Below, piece by piece: positions 7,703-16,157 of a stretch of DNA of 64,000 bases; within the stretch, counting starts at the first letter, position 1, and the number at the start of each line of letters is the position of its first letter. Position numbers and translations under genes: made by a program. The notes under the pieces are model-generated. The model searched no databases. It saw only the letters and a list, made by a program, of their open reading frames with translations, and was not told the DNA's origin. This DNA is from DATHTS01 sp965219305 (lineage in GTDB: Bacteria; Acidobacteriota; Blastocatellia; Pyrinomonadales; Pyrinomonadaceae). The stretch is taken from assembly GCA_965219305.1 (NCBI GenBank), contig OZ244725.1, positions 186,001-250,000 of the forward strand. Reading direction: 5' to 3'.

Positions 7703-7948
7703 GTGAAAATTTTTAAGAAAAAAGGTTTTTTGTTATCAACAGCATTTTGTCAGCTATTATTTTTAGTTTGCTCTTCGTGTTCGTTGAAAGGGCAGGAGAA
7801 AAAGATGATATATCTGATTCCCCAAGGCTTTACGGGCAGCGTCATCTTGCTTTACGATCAGGAAAACAGAATTTATTTTATGATTCAAAACGAAAATTTT
7901 ATTAAACCTTTCAAAATACTTACAAATAAATTTAGAATAATGATATGA
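7703..7948 (+). pseudogene. Truncated duplicate of the DUF6843-like lipoprotein gene
   Basis: GTG-started frame of 81 codons. Bases 7775-7866 are near-identical to 7200-7291 of the preceding gene (only a handful of substitutions), encoding a second SCSLKGQEKKMIYLIP segment. After VILLYDQEN the reading diverges into AT-rich sequence of low complexity and stops. A signal peptide remains, so a short lipoprotein could be made, but the conserved domain is missing after about 45 residues. The truncation point is near the right border of the mfd insertion, overlapping the start of the second mfd frame by four bases. Confidence 0.7.
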
Positions 7949-10365
7949 CGGCAAAAAAATTATTTTTATTTCCTACTGCCGAAAAATCTGCCGATTTTGA
8001 AATTCAGTCGCGTTCAACTCGAAAATATAGCGGCGATTTGAAGGCGTTTGCAAATGATTTTAACTCGAAAGATTCTCACGCAGAGGTGCAGAGGTCGCAG
8101 AGAGAGATTTCAAATACTCATCACTCGAAAACTTTTGTTTTCCAAACTGCTGGATTAGCCGAAAGATTTTCCGATATTTTGCGCGGTTACGAAGTCGTTT
8201 TGCCGGACGGACAAGTTAAAATCGGCGATCTTTCAAATGGGTTTGAAATTCCGTCGCTGAATTTAATTTATCAAACCGAAACCGATATTTTCGGCGAAAT
8301 TACGCAGCACGAATATCAAAAACCGAAAAGCAAAGGGCAAAGCGCGAAGCGCAAAACGAACGCTTTTATTTCCGATTTCCGCGATCTGAAAACGGGCGAT
8401 TTCGTCGTTCATGTCGATCACGGAATCGGTAGATTTGAAGGTTTGCAAACGCTCGATTCGGGCGGCGTTTCGCGCGAATTTATGCTGCTCGTCTATGCGG
8501 AGAACTCCAAACTTTTCGTTCCGGTCGAACGTCTCGATTTGGTTTCGCGTTATTCGTCCGGCGAATCAACCGCGCCGACGCTTGATCGTCTCGGCGGTTT
8601 GGGCTGGCAGAAAACAAAGGCGAAGGCAAAACGCGCGATGCGCGATATGGCGGACGAACTTCTCAGGCTTTACGCCGAACGAAAGTTGGTTCAAGGTTTC
8701 GCGTTTTCAAAAGACGCGCCGTGGCAAAAAGAATTTGAAGACGCTTTTCCGTATCAGTTGACGAGCGATCAGGATTCTTCGATTGAAGACGTAAAAAACG
8801 ATATGGAAACGCCGCGCCCGATGGACAGAATTCTCGTCGGCGATGTCGGCTACGGCAAGACGGAAGTTGCGATGCGCGCGGTTTTCAAAGCCGTGATGGA
8901 CGGAAAACAAGTCGCCGTTTTAACGCCGACGACCGTTCTTGCGTTTCAGCATTACGAAACTTTCAAAAAGCGTTTCGCGGCGTTTCCCGTTTCGATAGAA
9001 CTACTTTCGCGTTTTCGTTCGAGCAAGCAAATCAAAGAAGCGATTGAAAAAGCCGAAAAAGGCGACGTTGATATTATGATCGGCACGCATCGTATTTTAT
9101 CGAACGACGTAAAACTCCCGAAACTCGGACTTCTTGTTGTTGACGAGGAACAAAGATTCGGCGTGGCGCACAAGGAAAAATTAAAGAAATTCAAGAAAAA
9201 AGTTGACGTTCTGACGATGAGCGCAACGCCGATTCCGCGCACTTTGAATATGGCTTTGACCGGAATGCGCGATATGTCGGTGATCGAAACGCCGCCGCGT
9301 GATCGTTTGGCGATTAACACGCAAGTCGTCCAATTCGGCGAAGCGGTAATAAAATCGGCGATAGAACTCGAATTATCGCGCAACGGACAAGTTTTCTTTA
9401 TTCACAACCGCGTCGAAACTATCGAAGCGATTGCCGCGTTGATAAAGAAAATCGTGCCGAATGCGCGAATCGTCGTCGGACACGGGCAGATGGGTGAAAA
9501 GGAACTCGAAAAAGTGATGCTCGATTTTGTCGAACATCGTTTCGATGTTTTGATCTCGACGACGATTATCGAAAACGGAATTGATATTTCGCGCGCTAAC
9601 ACGATAATTATCAATCGCGCCGACACATTCGGACTTTCTCAGCTTTATCAGCTTCGCGGTCGCGTCGGGCGTTCAAATCGCCGCGCTTACGCTTATTTGC
9701 TGATTCCGGGCGAACTGCAATTAACGCCGATTGCTCGCCGAAGATTGAGCGCGATTCGTGAATTTTCCGATCTCGGCGCGGGATTTCGCATCGCGGCACT
9801 TGATTTGGAATTGCGCGGTGCGGGAAATATTCTCGGCGGTCAGCAATCGGGACAGATGGACGCGCTCGGTTTTGATCTTTATACGAAAATGCTGGAGCGC
9901 ACGATTTCCGAATTGCGCGGCGAAACGGTCGAAGACGAAACTAGCGTTTCGATAAATATGGGAATTGACGTTTCGATTCCGCAAGAATTTATCAGCGAAA
10001 CCGGACAAAGACTCAGAACTTACAAACGCATTTCTTCAGCCGAAAATGAAGAAGAACTTCGCAAGATTTACGCGGAAATCAACGACCGCTACGGGAAATT
10101 GCCCGAATCGGTCGAAAACTTATTTGAATATGCGCGTCTGCGAAAAACAGCCGAACAGATGCACATCGTTTCGGTGGATAAAACGGCGGACGGAATCGCC
10201 GTTAAATTAGACGAAAATTCAAAAGTCGCGCCGGAAAAATTGATGGAAATTCTGGAAAAAATTGAAGGTTCAAATTTTTCGCCGAACGGGATTTTGCGAA
10301 TTGTTATAAAACAAGAAAATTTAATCGAAGCGGCGCGGGAAGTTTTGAATAAAATCAAATTATAA
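7945..10365 (+). CDS. mfd: Mfd C-terminal fragment (domain 3, RNAP-interaction, translocase, domain 7)
   Basis: 806 residues covering the rest of Mfd. It has the remaining part of domain 3 (IQSRSTRKYSGDL...), the CarD-like RNA-polymerase interaction domain (GDFVVHVDHGIGRFEGL), and the RecG-type motor with Walker A (GDVGYGKTEVAMRA), DEEQ box (VVDEEQRFGV), motif III (TMSATPIPRTL) and motif VI (QLRGRVGRS). The C-terminal TRCF domain (FSDLGAGFRIAALDLELRGA onward) is also present. Motor motifs are intact, so translocation on DNA is plausible without the UvrA-recruiting half. The first codons (MTAKKLFLFPTAEKSADF) are not standard Mfd and derive from the junction. Residues about 45-55 contain a translated tandem repeat. 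Confidence 0.9.
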   Translation: MTAKKLFLFPTAEKSADFEIQSRSTRKYSGDLKAFANDFNSKDSHAEVQRSQREISNTHHSKTFVFQTAGLAERFSDILRGYEVVLPDGQVKIGDLSNGFEIPSLNLIYQTETDIFGEITQHEYQKPKSKGQSAKRKTNAFISDFRDLKTGDFVVHVDHGIGRFEGLQTLDSGGVSREFMLLVYAENSKLFVPVERLDLVSRYSSGESTAPTLDRLGGLGWQKTKAKAKRAMRDMADELLRLYAERKLVQGFAFSKDAPWQKEFEDAFPYQLTSDQDSSIEDVKNDMETPRPMDRILVGDVGYGKTEVAMRAVFKAVMDGKQVAVLTPTTVLAFQHYETFKKRFAAFPVSIELLSRFRSSKQIKEAIEKAEKGDVDIMIGTHRILSNDVKLPKLGLLVVDEEQRFGVAHKEKLKKFKKKVDVLTMSATPIPRTLNMALTGMRDMSVIETPPRDRLAINTQVVQFGEAVIKSAIELELSRNGQVFFIHNRVETIEAIAALIKKIVPNARIVVGHGQMGEKELEKVMLDFVEHRFDVLISTTIIENGIDISRANTIIINRADTFGLSQLYQLRGRVGRSNRRAYAYLLIPGELQLTPIARRRLSAIREFSDLGAGFRIAALDLELRGAGNILGGQQSGQMDALGFDLYTKMLERTISELRGETVEDETSVSINMGIDVSIPQEFISETGQRLRTYKRISSAENEEELRKIYAEINDRYGKLPESVENLFEYARLRKTAEQMHIVSVDKTADGIAVKLDENSKVAPEKLMEILEKIEGSNFSPNGILRIVIKQENLIEAAREVLNKIKL
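8075..8106 (+). repeat. Tandem gcagaggt-type repeat translated within mfd
   Basis: Three near-copies of an 8-9-base unit (cgcagaggt / gcagaggt / cgcagagag) lie in frame inside domain 3 of the mfd C-terminal fragment, encoding HAEVQRSQRE. The unit resembles the 'cacagag' units at 34468 and 42274. The surrounding protein (NDFNSKDS...ISNTHHSKTF) looks like a non-conserved loop. Confidence 0.65.
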
Positions 10366-10440
10366 AATTTTTGGAAAATTAAGATTTGAGAGTAACGAAA
10401 AAACTTTGGTCGAACATTTTGCAAACATTCGATGCGAGTT

Positions 10441-11106
10441 TTAAATTTCCGTGCAATCGCCGTAATCCATTGTTTCGCATACGAATAATTCAGGCACGAT
10501 TTCCTTTGTCTGTTTTCTGACATCTTTGAAAATCGCGGAATCTCCGTATTTTTCGCGCGTCCAACCTAATTTTTTGCGGTTTTCCCAAACGAATTTATAG
10601 GCTTTTTTTTCGTCCGTGCCTTTTAAATGCTGCGCTTCGTGCAGTAAAATCGCGGCGCGTTCGGTATCGTCAACCGGATATGTAAAAAAATCTTCGTAAA
10701 TCGTCATAATTTCAAACGGAAAATTTGTTGCGGCGTATGCGTTTTCTTTTTCAATTGAAGCATTTAACCAATTATCATTTGCTCGAAATGCCGTCAGATA
10801 ATTTAATAAAAATGCTTCGTTATCAAAACCTTTTTCCGATAAAACATTGACTGCACTTGAAATTTCCTGCTTTTGATTGTATTTCAGAGATTTACTCGAT
10901 CCGATAAGCGACAGGTAGAAACCGAAAATAACGAACACACAGACGGCTAAACATACTGCGGCGCGTTTGAAAATAGTCAGTTTTAGTGTAGATTCTTTAG
11001 TTTGCGCGTTAATACTTTTGACTTCGATCAGATTCTGACGACAGCGAACACATTCTTCGGCATCGGGAAAATTGACCAGTTTACATTGAGGACATCGTTT
11101 ATTCAT
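10441..11106 (-). CDS. Zinc-ribbon membrane protein with a HEAQH motif
   Basis: 221 residues. The N-terminus is a zinc ribbon (CPQC at 5-8, CVRC about 17-20). One transmembrane helix follows (about 48-70). The external part contains AAILLHEAQHLKGTDEKKAY, an HExxH sequence that could bind zinc as in metallopeptidases, followed by a Trp/Lys-rich segment and a C-terminus with two Cys (VCETMDYGDC). The family is not recognised. It is convergent with mfd and divergent from the SurA-like gene. Whether HEAQH is catalytic is uncertain because no third ligand motif is obvious. Confidence 0.65.
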   Translation of the reverse strand: MNKRCPQCKLVNFPDAEECVRCRQNLIEVKSINAQTKESTLKLTIFKRAAVCLAVCVFVIFGFYLSLIGSSKSLKYNQKQEISSAVNVLSEKGFDNEAFLLNYLTAFRANDNWLNASIEKENAYAATNFPFEIMTIYEDFFTYPVDDTERAAILLHEAQHLKGTDEKKAYKFVWENRKKLGWTREKYGDSAIFKDVRKQTKEIVPELFVCETMDYGDCTEI

Positions 11107-11304
11107 TTTTTATCAAATGTATTTTGCATAAAAAAGTGCCAATTATTTAAAAAGAAGAATCAAGTGTGTCTTTCCAAAAAAAACTGCAAAAAAGTAAAGT
11201 TGAAATAAACGCGACGAAGATTTTCGGCATCAAATCCGGCAAGTTGATAAAAATAAATTTTTAAGTTATAAAATTCCGACATCATTATTCCAAAGATAAA
11301 CAAA

Positions 11305-12357
11305 ATGAGAAATTTAAATTACGCAATCTTTTTAGTTGCCATAGTATTTTTAGCGAGCTTTACGGCGGCGGCGCAGGAAACCGAGTTAAAAGTCGTTGAT
11401 GAAGTTGTCGCGCAGGTTAATGACAGCGTGATTACGCTTTCCGATATTAAACGGGAGATGGAAACTGCGGTTGAGTCATTCGTTCAAGAAGGAAAAACGC
11501 GCGAGGAAGCCGAACAACTTGTTGAAGGCAAAAAAGCCGAACTTATCGCAAATTTGATTAATGAACAATTATTGATTCAAAGAGCGGAAGAAGCCGTTTC
11601 CGACGCTTCGGTTGAGTCTCAGATAAACCGCCGTTTTGTTGAAATTATGCAGGAACAAAATATCAAAACGGTTGATGAGTTGTATAAAGCGATGGAAGCG
11701 CAAGGACTCAAACCTGATGATGTTCGCGCCGGTTTTCGCAAACAAATTATGCGCGAATCGGTCGAAGGTGAAATTTACCGCAAGATTTATTGGGAGCCGA
11801 CCGGCAAAAAAGTTAAAGAGTATTTCGAAGCGAATAAGGGCAAATTTACAAAACCCGAATCTGTTACAGTTTCGGAACTTTTTCTGAGTTTTGCGGGCAA
11901 AGACCCCGGTGCGGTGCGTCAAAAAAGTAAAGAACTTACCGCTCAACTTCGTAAAGGCGCGGATTTTGAAAAAGCGGTTTTAGAAAATTCAGACCGCCCG
12001 AATAAAGAAGAAACAAAAGGAAAAGCCGGTACTTTTGAAGTCGCCAATCTTGATAAAACGATTTCCGAAGCAATTAAAGATGTCAAAGCAGGAGGTTATG
12101 CCGAAATTGAAATATCCGAAGGAATTGAAATTATTCGTGTGGACGACCGCACAAAAGCAAGCAATGAATCGGTTTATAATGAAGAAGCCGTGAGAAAAGT
12201 ATTGGCAACCGAAAATTTCACAGAAGCGCGGAAAAAATATATGACAGACCTTCGTAAAGATTCGTATATAAAAATTAACGACACTTGGAGACCGTCGGTT
12301 TCGCCTTTGCTTTATGCCGATGATCTCAAGAAAAATACGACGAGTAAAGCCAATTAA
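11305..12357 (+). CDS. SurA/PpiC-type periplasmic peptidyl-prolyl isomerase
   Basis: 350 residues with a signal peptide (FLVAIVFLASFTAAAQ). The SurA-N-like chaperone region begins VVDEVVAQVNDSVITLSDIK and continues with a helical region (ELIANLINEQLLIQRAEE). A parvulin-like segment follows (FTKPESVTVSELFLSF ... FEKAVLENSD ... GYAEIEISEGIEIIRVDD), although the typical parvulin 'GxxGDLGW' is reduced to KGKAGTFEVANL, so isomerase activity may be weak. SurA proteins escort outer-membrane proteins through the periplasm. The length fits a single-parvulin SurA/PrsA relative. It is transcribed alone, with an AT-rich promoter region before it. Confidence 0.88.
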   Translation: MRNLNYAIFLVAIVFLASFTAAAQETELKVVDEVVAQVNDSVITLSDIKREMETAVESFVQEGKTREEAEQLVEGKKAELIANLINEQLLIQRAEEAVSDASVESQINRRFVEIMQEQNIKTVDELYKAMEAQGLKPDDVRAGFRKQIMRESVEGEIYRKIYWEPTGKKVKEYFEANKGKFTKPESVTVSELFLSFAGKDPGAVRQKSKELTAQLRKGADFEKAVLENSDRPNKEETKGKAGTFEVANLDKTISEAIKDVKAGGYAEIEISEGIEIIRVDDRTKASNESVYNEEAVRKVLATENFTEARKKYMTDLRKDSYIKINDTWRPSVSPLLYADDLKKNTTSKAN

Positions 12358-12380
12358 ATTATCGGCAAATTACAAATCAT

Positions 12381-12851
12381 TTATCTTTGTTTTGTTGTTT
12401 GTTTAAATTCCGGCATCAATGCTCCCGCGCCGATTTTTTCAATCTCTTCGCGCATTTCTTTAATTAAAGCGGAACGCATACGCCCTTTTGCAGAGGGCGT
12501 TTTTCCTTTTGTTTCTTCGGCTAAAATCAGAAGCGTTTTTTGCCACGATGATTCGAGTTCGTCGGCAACGGCGGAAATTTTTGTGATGTCGTAAAGTATT
12601 GCGACTTCCTGACAACCGAGACGTGCGAAAATTTGTAAATAACGGGCGGTTGAAAGATCGGGACATTGAAAGCGTTTGTTGCCGACTTTTAACTCGATGC
12701 CGAGAAGCGTATGTTGAACGACGGCGCGGTTTTCGCGTTTAAGAATATCGAGTGTGTGCGAACGCGTTCTTTGTGAGCGAACTTTTGAACTGTAAAGTTC
12801 GGGCAGCCATTCGCCGCCGAGTTTCTCTTTTATTGATTCCGCAGCCGTCAT
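12381..12851 (-). CDS. Conserved hypothetical cytoplasmic protein
   Basis: 156 residues from the ATG at 12851 (MTAAESIKEKLGGEW); the longer upstream frame runs through the preceding repeat-like gap and is unlikely. It has no signal or membrane segment. The sequence VVQHTLLGIELKVGNKRFQC and STARYLQIFARLGCQEVAIL looks like a compact alpha/beta domain followed by a basic helix. The family is not recognised. It is separated from the nuo operon by a strong terminator and is convergent with the SurA-like gene. Confidence 0.65.
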   Translation of the reverse strand: MTAAESIKEKLGGEWLPELYSSKVRSQRTRSHTLDILKRENRAVVQHTLLGIELKVGNKRFQCPDLSTARYLQIFARLGCQEVAILYDITKISAVADELESSWQKTLLILAEETKGKTPSAKGRMRSALIKEMREEIEKIGAGALMPEFKQTTKQR

Positions 12852-12914
12852 ATAAAATCCGGTCAACAGAATATCATATTTCAGCGGTAAATGATGAGTG
12901 GCGATTGTTGAGAA

Positions 12915-12960
12915 CAAATAAAAGCGGTCGTCACTCCAGAGTAACGACCGCTTTTATTTG
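12915..12960 (-). terminator. Terminator at the end of the nuo cluster
   Basis: The arms CAAATAAAAGCGGTCGT (12915-12931) and ACGACCGCTTTTATTTG (12944-12960) are perfect complements around a 12-base loop. It lies 12 bases after the nuoN stop on the minus strand, with a U-rich outer arm, as expected for an intrinsic terminator. Confidence 0.88.
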
Positions 12961-12971
12961 TTTTTCAAGTG

Positions 12972-14522
12972 TTATCTTCTGACTTCTGATTTAGTTACAT
13001 TTGTTTCCGAAGTTTGTTTTGTAAATTTTTCGATAATTCCGTTGCCGAAAATTCCGAGATAAAATACGCCGACAACCGTAATTAAAATCGCGGCGGCAAG
13101 TCCGGCGGGAATTTTAGGAGCAAACCAATCGCTCGTGCGTTCTTTAAAGAACATCACGACGATCAGGCGCAGATAATAATAAGCCGAAATCGCCGTGTTA
13201 ATGACCGCAACGACAACCATCACGAGAAGCAATGGATTGTTAGTTTCGAGCGCGGGACGGAAAACCAGAACTTTTCCGAGAAATCCGGCGGTCAGCGGCA
13301 GACCGAGAAGCGACAGCATAAACAGCGAAAGCGCGAATCCAATAACCGGAGCTTTAAAACCGATGCCGTTGTAATCTTCAAATTCCGTGCGTCGGTCATT
13401 TTTCTGCGCGAGAAGCGTAACGACGGCGAACGCGCCCATATTTGTTATCGCGTAAGTCAGCAAATAAAAGGCGACAGCCGCAATCGCCGAATCGCGTCCG
13501 GCTTGCGTAACGGCAACGCCCGCGCCGACGAATCCGACGAGCGCGTAACCAGCGTGGGCGATCGAAGAATACGCGAGCATACGCTTGACGTTGTTCTGCA
13601 TAATCGCCGCGACATTTCCGACGGTCATCGTCAGAATCGCCATTACTGCCAACACATTAACCCACGTTGTATGCAGAGATTCCGCCGCCTGCGCTCCGGC
13701 GATAAGCGGAAATCCGATGACGAAAACTCGCATAAACGCCGCAAATCCCGCTGCTTTCGGTCCAGCCGCCATAAACGCCGTGATCGGTGTCGGTGCGCCT
13801 TCGTAAACGTCCGGTGTCCAGACGTGAAACGGCACTGTGGCGATCTTAAATCCGAAACCGATAATCAACATCGCGCCGCCCATTAAAAGCAAAGCAGGGA
13901 AGTTCGGATCGCCGACTTTTACGGCGATTTCCGTGATATTCGTCGAACCCGTCGCGCCGTATATTAACGCCATTCCGTAAAGCAAAAAGCCAGAAGCGAA
14001 CGAACCGAGAATAAAATACTTCAACGCCGATTCGTTTGAACGCAAATCCGATTTTCTCAAACCAGCCATCACGTAAGTTGAAAGCGAAAGCGTCTCCAAT
14101 CCGAGAAACAACACGACGAGATCATTGCCCGCCGCCATCATCATCATTCCGAACGTGCCGAACATTAAAAGCGCGTGATATTCCCCGATCGGAACATTTT
14201 CGCGCTCCGTCCAGACGGTCGAAATCAAGATCGTCAACGCCGTTACGATTAAAAACGTGATCGAAAAAGAAAGCCGCAAACCGTCGTGCGCGATCATTCC
14301 GTTCCACGCCGTTTCCGCCGGATTTCCCCACATCGAAATGAGCAGAACGGCGGAAATTGCCAGACCGATGATCGAAATCGCACCTGTTACGTTGCGTTGT
14401 TTCGGGAAAAACGAATCGTAAAGCATTACGACGATTCCGGCGATGGCGACGATTAATTCCGGTAAGATTATCGGAAGATTAACATTCGGACTGACTAATT
14501 CTGCTAAAAAAAATGTGTTCAT
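12972..14522 (-). CDS. nuoN: NADH-quinone oxidoreductase subunit N
   Basis: 516 residues with about 14 hydrophobic helices. Antiporter-family motifs include LVVLFLGLETLSLSTYVMAG, FGFKIATVPFHVWTPDVYEG (conserved Lys and the broken helix) and VKRMLAYSSIAHAGY. Subunit N is one of three Mrp-like proton-pumping membrane subunits of complex I. It is the last nuo gene of the cluster, 48 bases downstream of the membrane glycosyltransferase-like gene, and is followed by a terminator. Its length is normal for the family, and the C-terminus adds a short polar tail. Confidence 0.96.
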   Translation of the reverse strand: MNTFFLAELVSPNVNLPIILPELIVAIAGIVVMLYDSFFPKQRNVTGAISIIGLAISAVLLISMWGNPAETAWNGMIAHDGLRLSFSITFLIVTALTILISTVWTERENVPIGEYHALLMFGTFGMMMMAAGNDLVVLFLGLETLSLSTYVMAGLRKSDLRSNESALKYFILGSFASGFLLYGMALIYGATGSTNITEIAVKVGDPNFPALLLMGGAMLIIGFGFKIATVPFHVWTPDVYEGAPTPITAFMAAGPKAAGFAAFMRVFVIGFPLIAGAQAAESLHTTWVNVLAVMAILTMTVGNVAAIMQNNVKRMLAYSSIAHAGYALVGFVGAGVAVTQAGRDSAIAAVAFYLLTYAITNMGAFAVVTLLAQKNDRRTEFEDYNGIGFKAPVIGFALSLFMLSLLGLPLTAGFLGKVLVFRPALETNNPLLLVMVVVAVINTAISAYYYLRLIVVMFFKERTSDWFAPKIPAGLAAAILITVVGVFYLGIFGNGIIEKFTKQTSETNVTKSEVRR

Positions 14523-14570
14523 TGTTATTAATTTTAATTGTCGAATTATAGCATTTGATTTTCACTTTGC

Positions 14571-16157
14571 TCAAAAATGCTGTTTGAAATTAATATTGTT
14601 TTCAAAAACTGGTTCTATTTGTATAAATTTTACGCTGCGGTCTGGATCATTTAACTGAAATCTTTGTTTTTCCGAAAAATTACCGAAAAAATTTTGTTTG
14701 AGTTCAGAATCGGCATTTATTTTAATAAATGCCGATTCATCAATCCAAACCGTTTTATTCTCTTCAAAATTATTTACCAAACTTGTTTCAAAATCTTGAG
14801 TATTTTCTATTTTCACCCATTTCAGATCGGAATTGAAGTATCTTACAAGATTATTATCGGGATCAATTCTATCATAGTAAATAACAGAATTCTTATTAAT
14901 TTGTCTGTTCATTTCCAACGCCATCGAAAGCGGCGAATCTTCTCTGATTTTGTTTGACGGATGAACGAAAAAAATAAAATTCACCAAAAAAATAATCACA
15001 ACGCCGAGTAATAATTGCCGTTTTCCGTTTAATTTAATTTGTGTGGCGGAGTTGACGATCAATCCGATCAAAATAACGAACGGCGGAACGTAAAAAAGTT
15101 TGTAGAAAGAATTGCCCGGAATAAAAATCGCTAAAAACAGAAAAAACGGCACAATCCACAAAGCGCACAAAAGAAAAATACGATCCGTGTAAAACTCTCT
15201 GTCGGCAATTATTTTCCAAATTTTCTTGAAAACCGCTCGATAACGGATGATTTTACCGACAAATATAAAAACTGTAATAATGAGTAAAATCAGCAAAAAC
15301 GTATCAATAAAATTGAATTTGAAAAAGTTGAATCTACCGTCAAATAATAATTTTGCGTGGCTTTTTAACAATGAAGAAAAAATGTTCAAAGGATTATAAA
15401 CAAAACCGACTTCGGGAGAATAAGATGTCGTCCAGCTAAGAAAACTCTTTATCGTAAAATTTCCGCTCAAATTATAAAAACCGATGCAGTAAACTGCAAA
15501 AGTAATAAGAAAATCCGTTGCTGAAAATTTCAATAAATCGTAAAAACGCTTTTGTTTACCGACAACTTCGTCTTGAAAATATAAACCGATCAAAACGACC
15601 GGAAAAAAGAAAATCGCGAGTTGATGAAACAGCATTGCCGCAATATGTGATAGAGCCAAAAAAAGCGGGCGAGGTGTTTTTCCGGGTAAAATCAGATAAA
15701 AACAAGTCAGAAGGAAAAAAATACTCAGAACATAAGAATCTCCGTCAGTAGAGTATTTCCACCAAGTTGCGGAAAAAGCCAGAAGCGCGGTCAGACACAA
15801 ATTTATGTATTCGGAGCGAAAAAGATTTTTGAGAATTATATAAAAGAGCGTAATTCCCGCCGCGCCGAAAATACTGCTTAAAATCTGCAAAACCGCAATT
15901 GCCCGAATTCCCGGCGTAAAGAATTTTGCCGTGACATATGCTAAATATCCGAGATAATTATAAATCAGGTGATTCGGGTGCAGAAGCGAAACATTTAAGC
16001 CGTTTGCTCTTTCGATGACGGAGGCAAACTCGATTCCGTCCCAATAATAATTTTTAGTTGGAAATAAAAGATAAATTAACAGAATTACTAAAAAAATAAT
16101 CACCGGTGTCAGGTTTTTAAATTTAATAGTTTTCTGATCCCATTTATTTTGAGACAT
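14571..16157 (-). CDS. Polytopic membrane protein, probable GT-C glycosyltransferase
   Basis: 528 residues with roughly 11 transmembrane segments. A loop after the first helix contains NYYWDGIEFASVIERANG and then LLHPNHLIYNYLGYLAYV, the acidic-loop plus 'HP(N)H' arrangement of lipid-dependent GT-C/DUF2723-like transferases. The soluble C-terminal part (about 400-528) has no recognised fold. It overlaps the upstream DUF1684 gene by 14 bases and sits inside the nuo operon between nuoM and nuoN. Its role there is unclear, and co-transcription is inferred from spacing. Confidence 0.65.
   Translation of the reverse strand: MSQNKWDQKTIKFKNLTPVIIFLVILLIYLLFPTKNYYWDGIEFASVIERANGLNVSLLHPNHLIYNYLGYLAYVTAKFFTPGIRAIAVLQILSSIFGAAGITLFYIILKNLFRSEYINLCLTALLAFSATWWKYSTDGDSYVLSIFFLLTCFYLILPGKTPRPLFLALSHIAAMLFHQLAIFFFPVVLIGLYFQDEVVGKQKRFYDLLKFSATDFLITFAVYCIGFYNLSGNFTIKSFLSWTTSYSPEVGFVYNPLNIFSSLLKSHAKLLFDGRFNFFKFNFIDTFLLILLIITVFIFVGKIIRYRAVFKKIWKIIADREFYTDRIFLLCALWIVPFFLFLAIFIPGNSFYKLFYVPPFVILIGLIVNSATQIKLNGKRQLLLGVVIIFLVNFIFFVHPSNKIREDSPLSMALEMNRQINKNSVIYYDRIDPDNNLVRYFNSDLKWVKIENTQDFETSLVNNFEENKTVWIDESAFIKINADSELKQNFFGNFSEKQRFQLNDPDRSVKFIQIEPVFENNINFKQHF

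Larger units (their letters stand above)
5858..7944 (+). other. 2.1-kb insertion separating the two halves of mfd
   Basis: The block between the mfd halves holds four same-strand open frames (5911, 6963, 7148, 7703), none related to DNA repair. No transposase, integrase or clear terminal inverted repeat is visible. At the borders, 'gattttcagatttag' (about 5844) and 'gattttgaaattcag' (about 7995) match at 12 of 15 positions and encode DFQI-stop and DFEIQ respectively. This could be a diverged target duplication or the recombination point. The last 250 bases are a partial duplicate of the lipoprotein gene. Confidence 0.75.

Noticed and set aside
5858..7944. Insertion sequence in mfd
   Set aside because: No transposase frame and no clear terminal inverted repeats, so it is described as an insertion without assigning it to an IS family.
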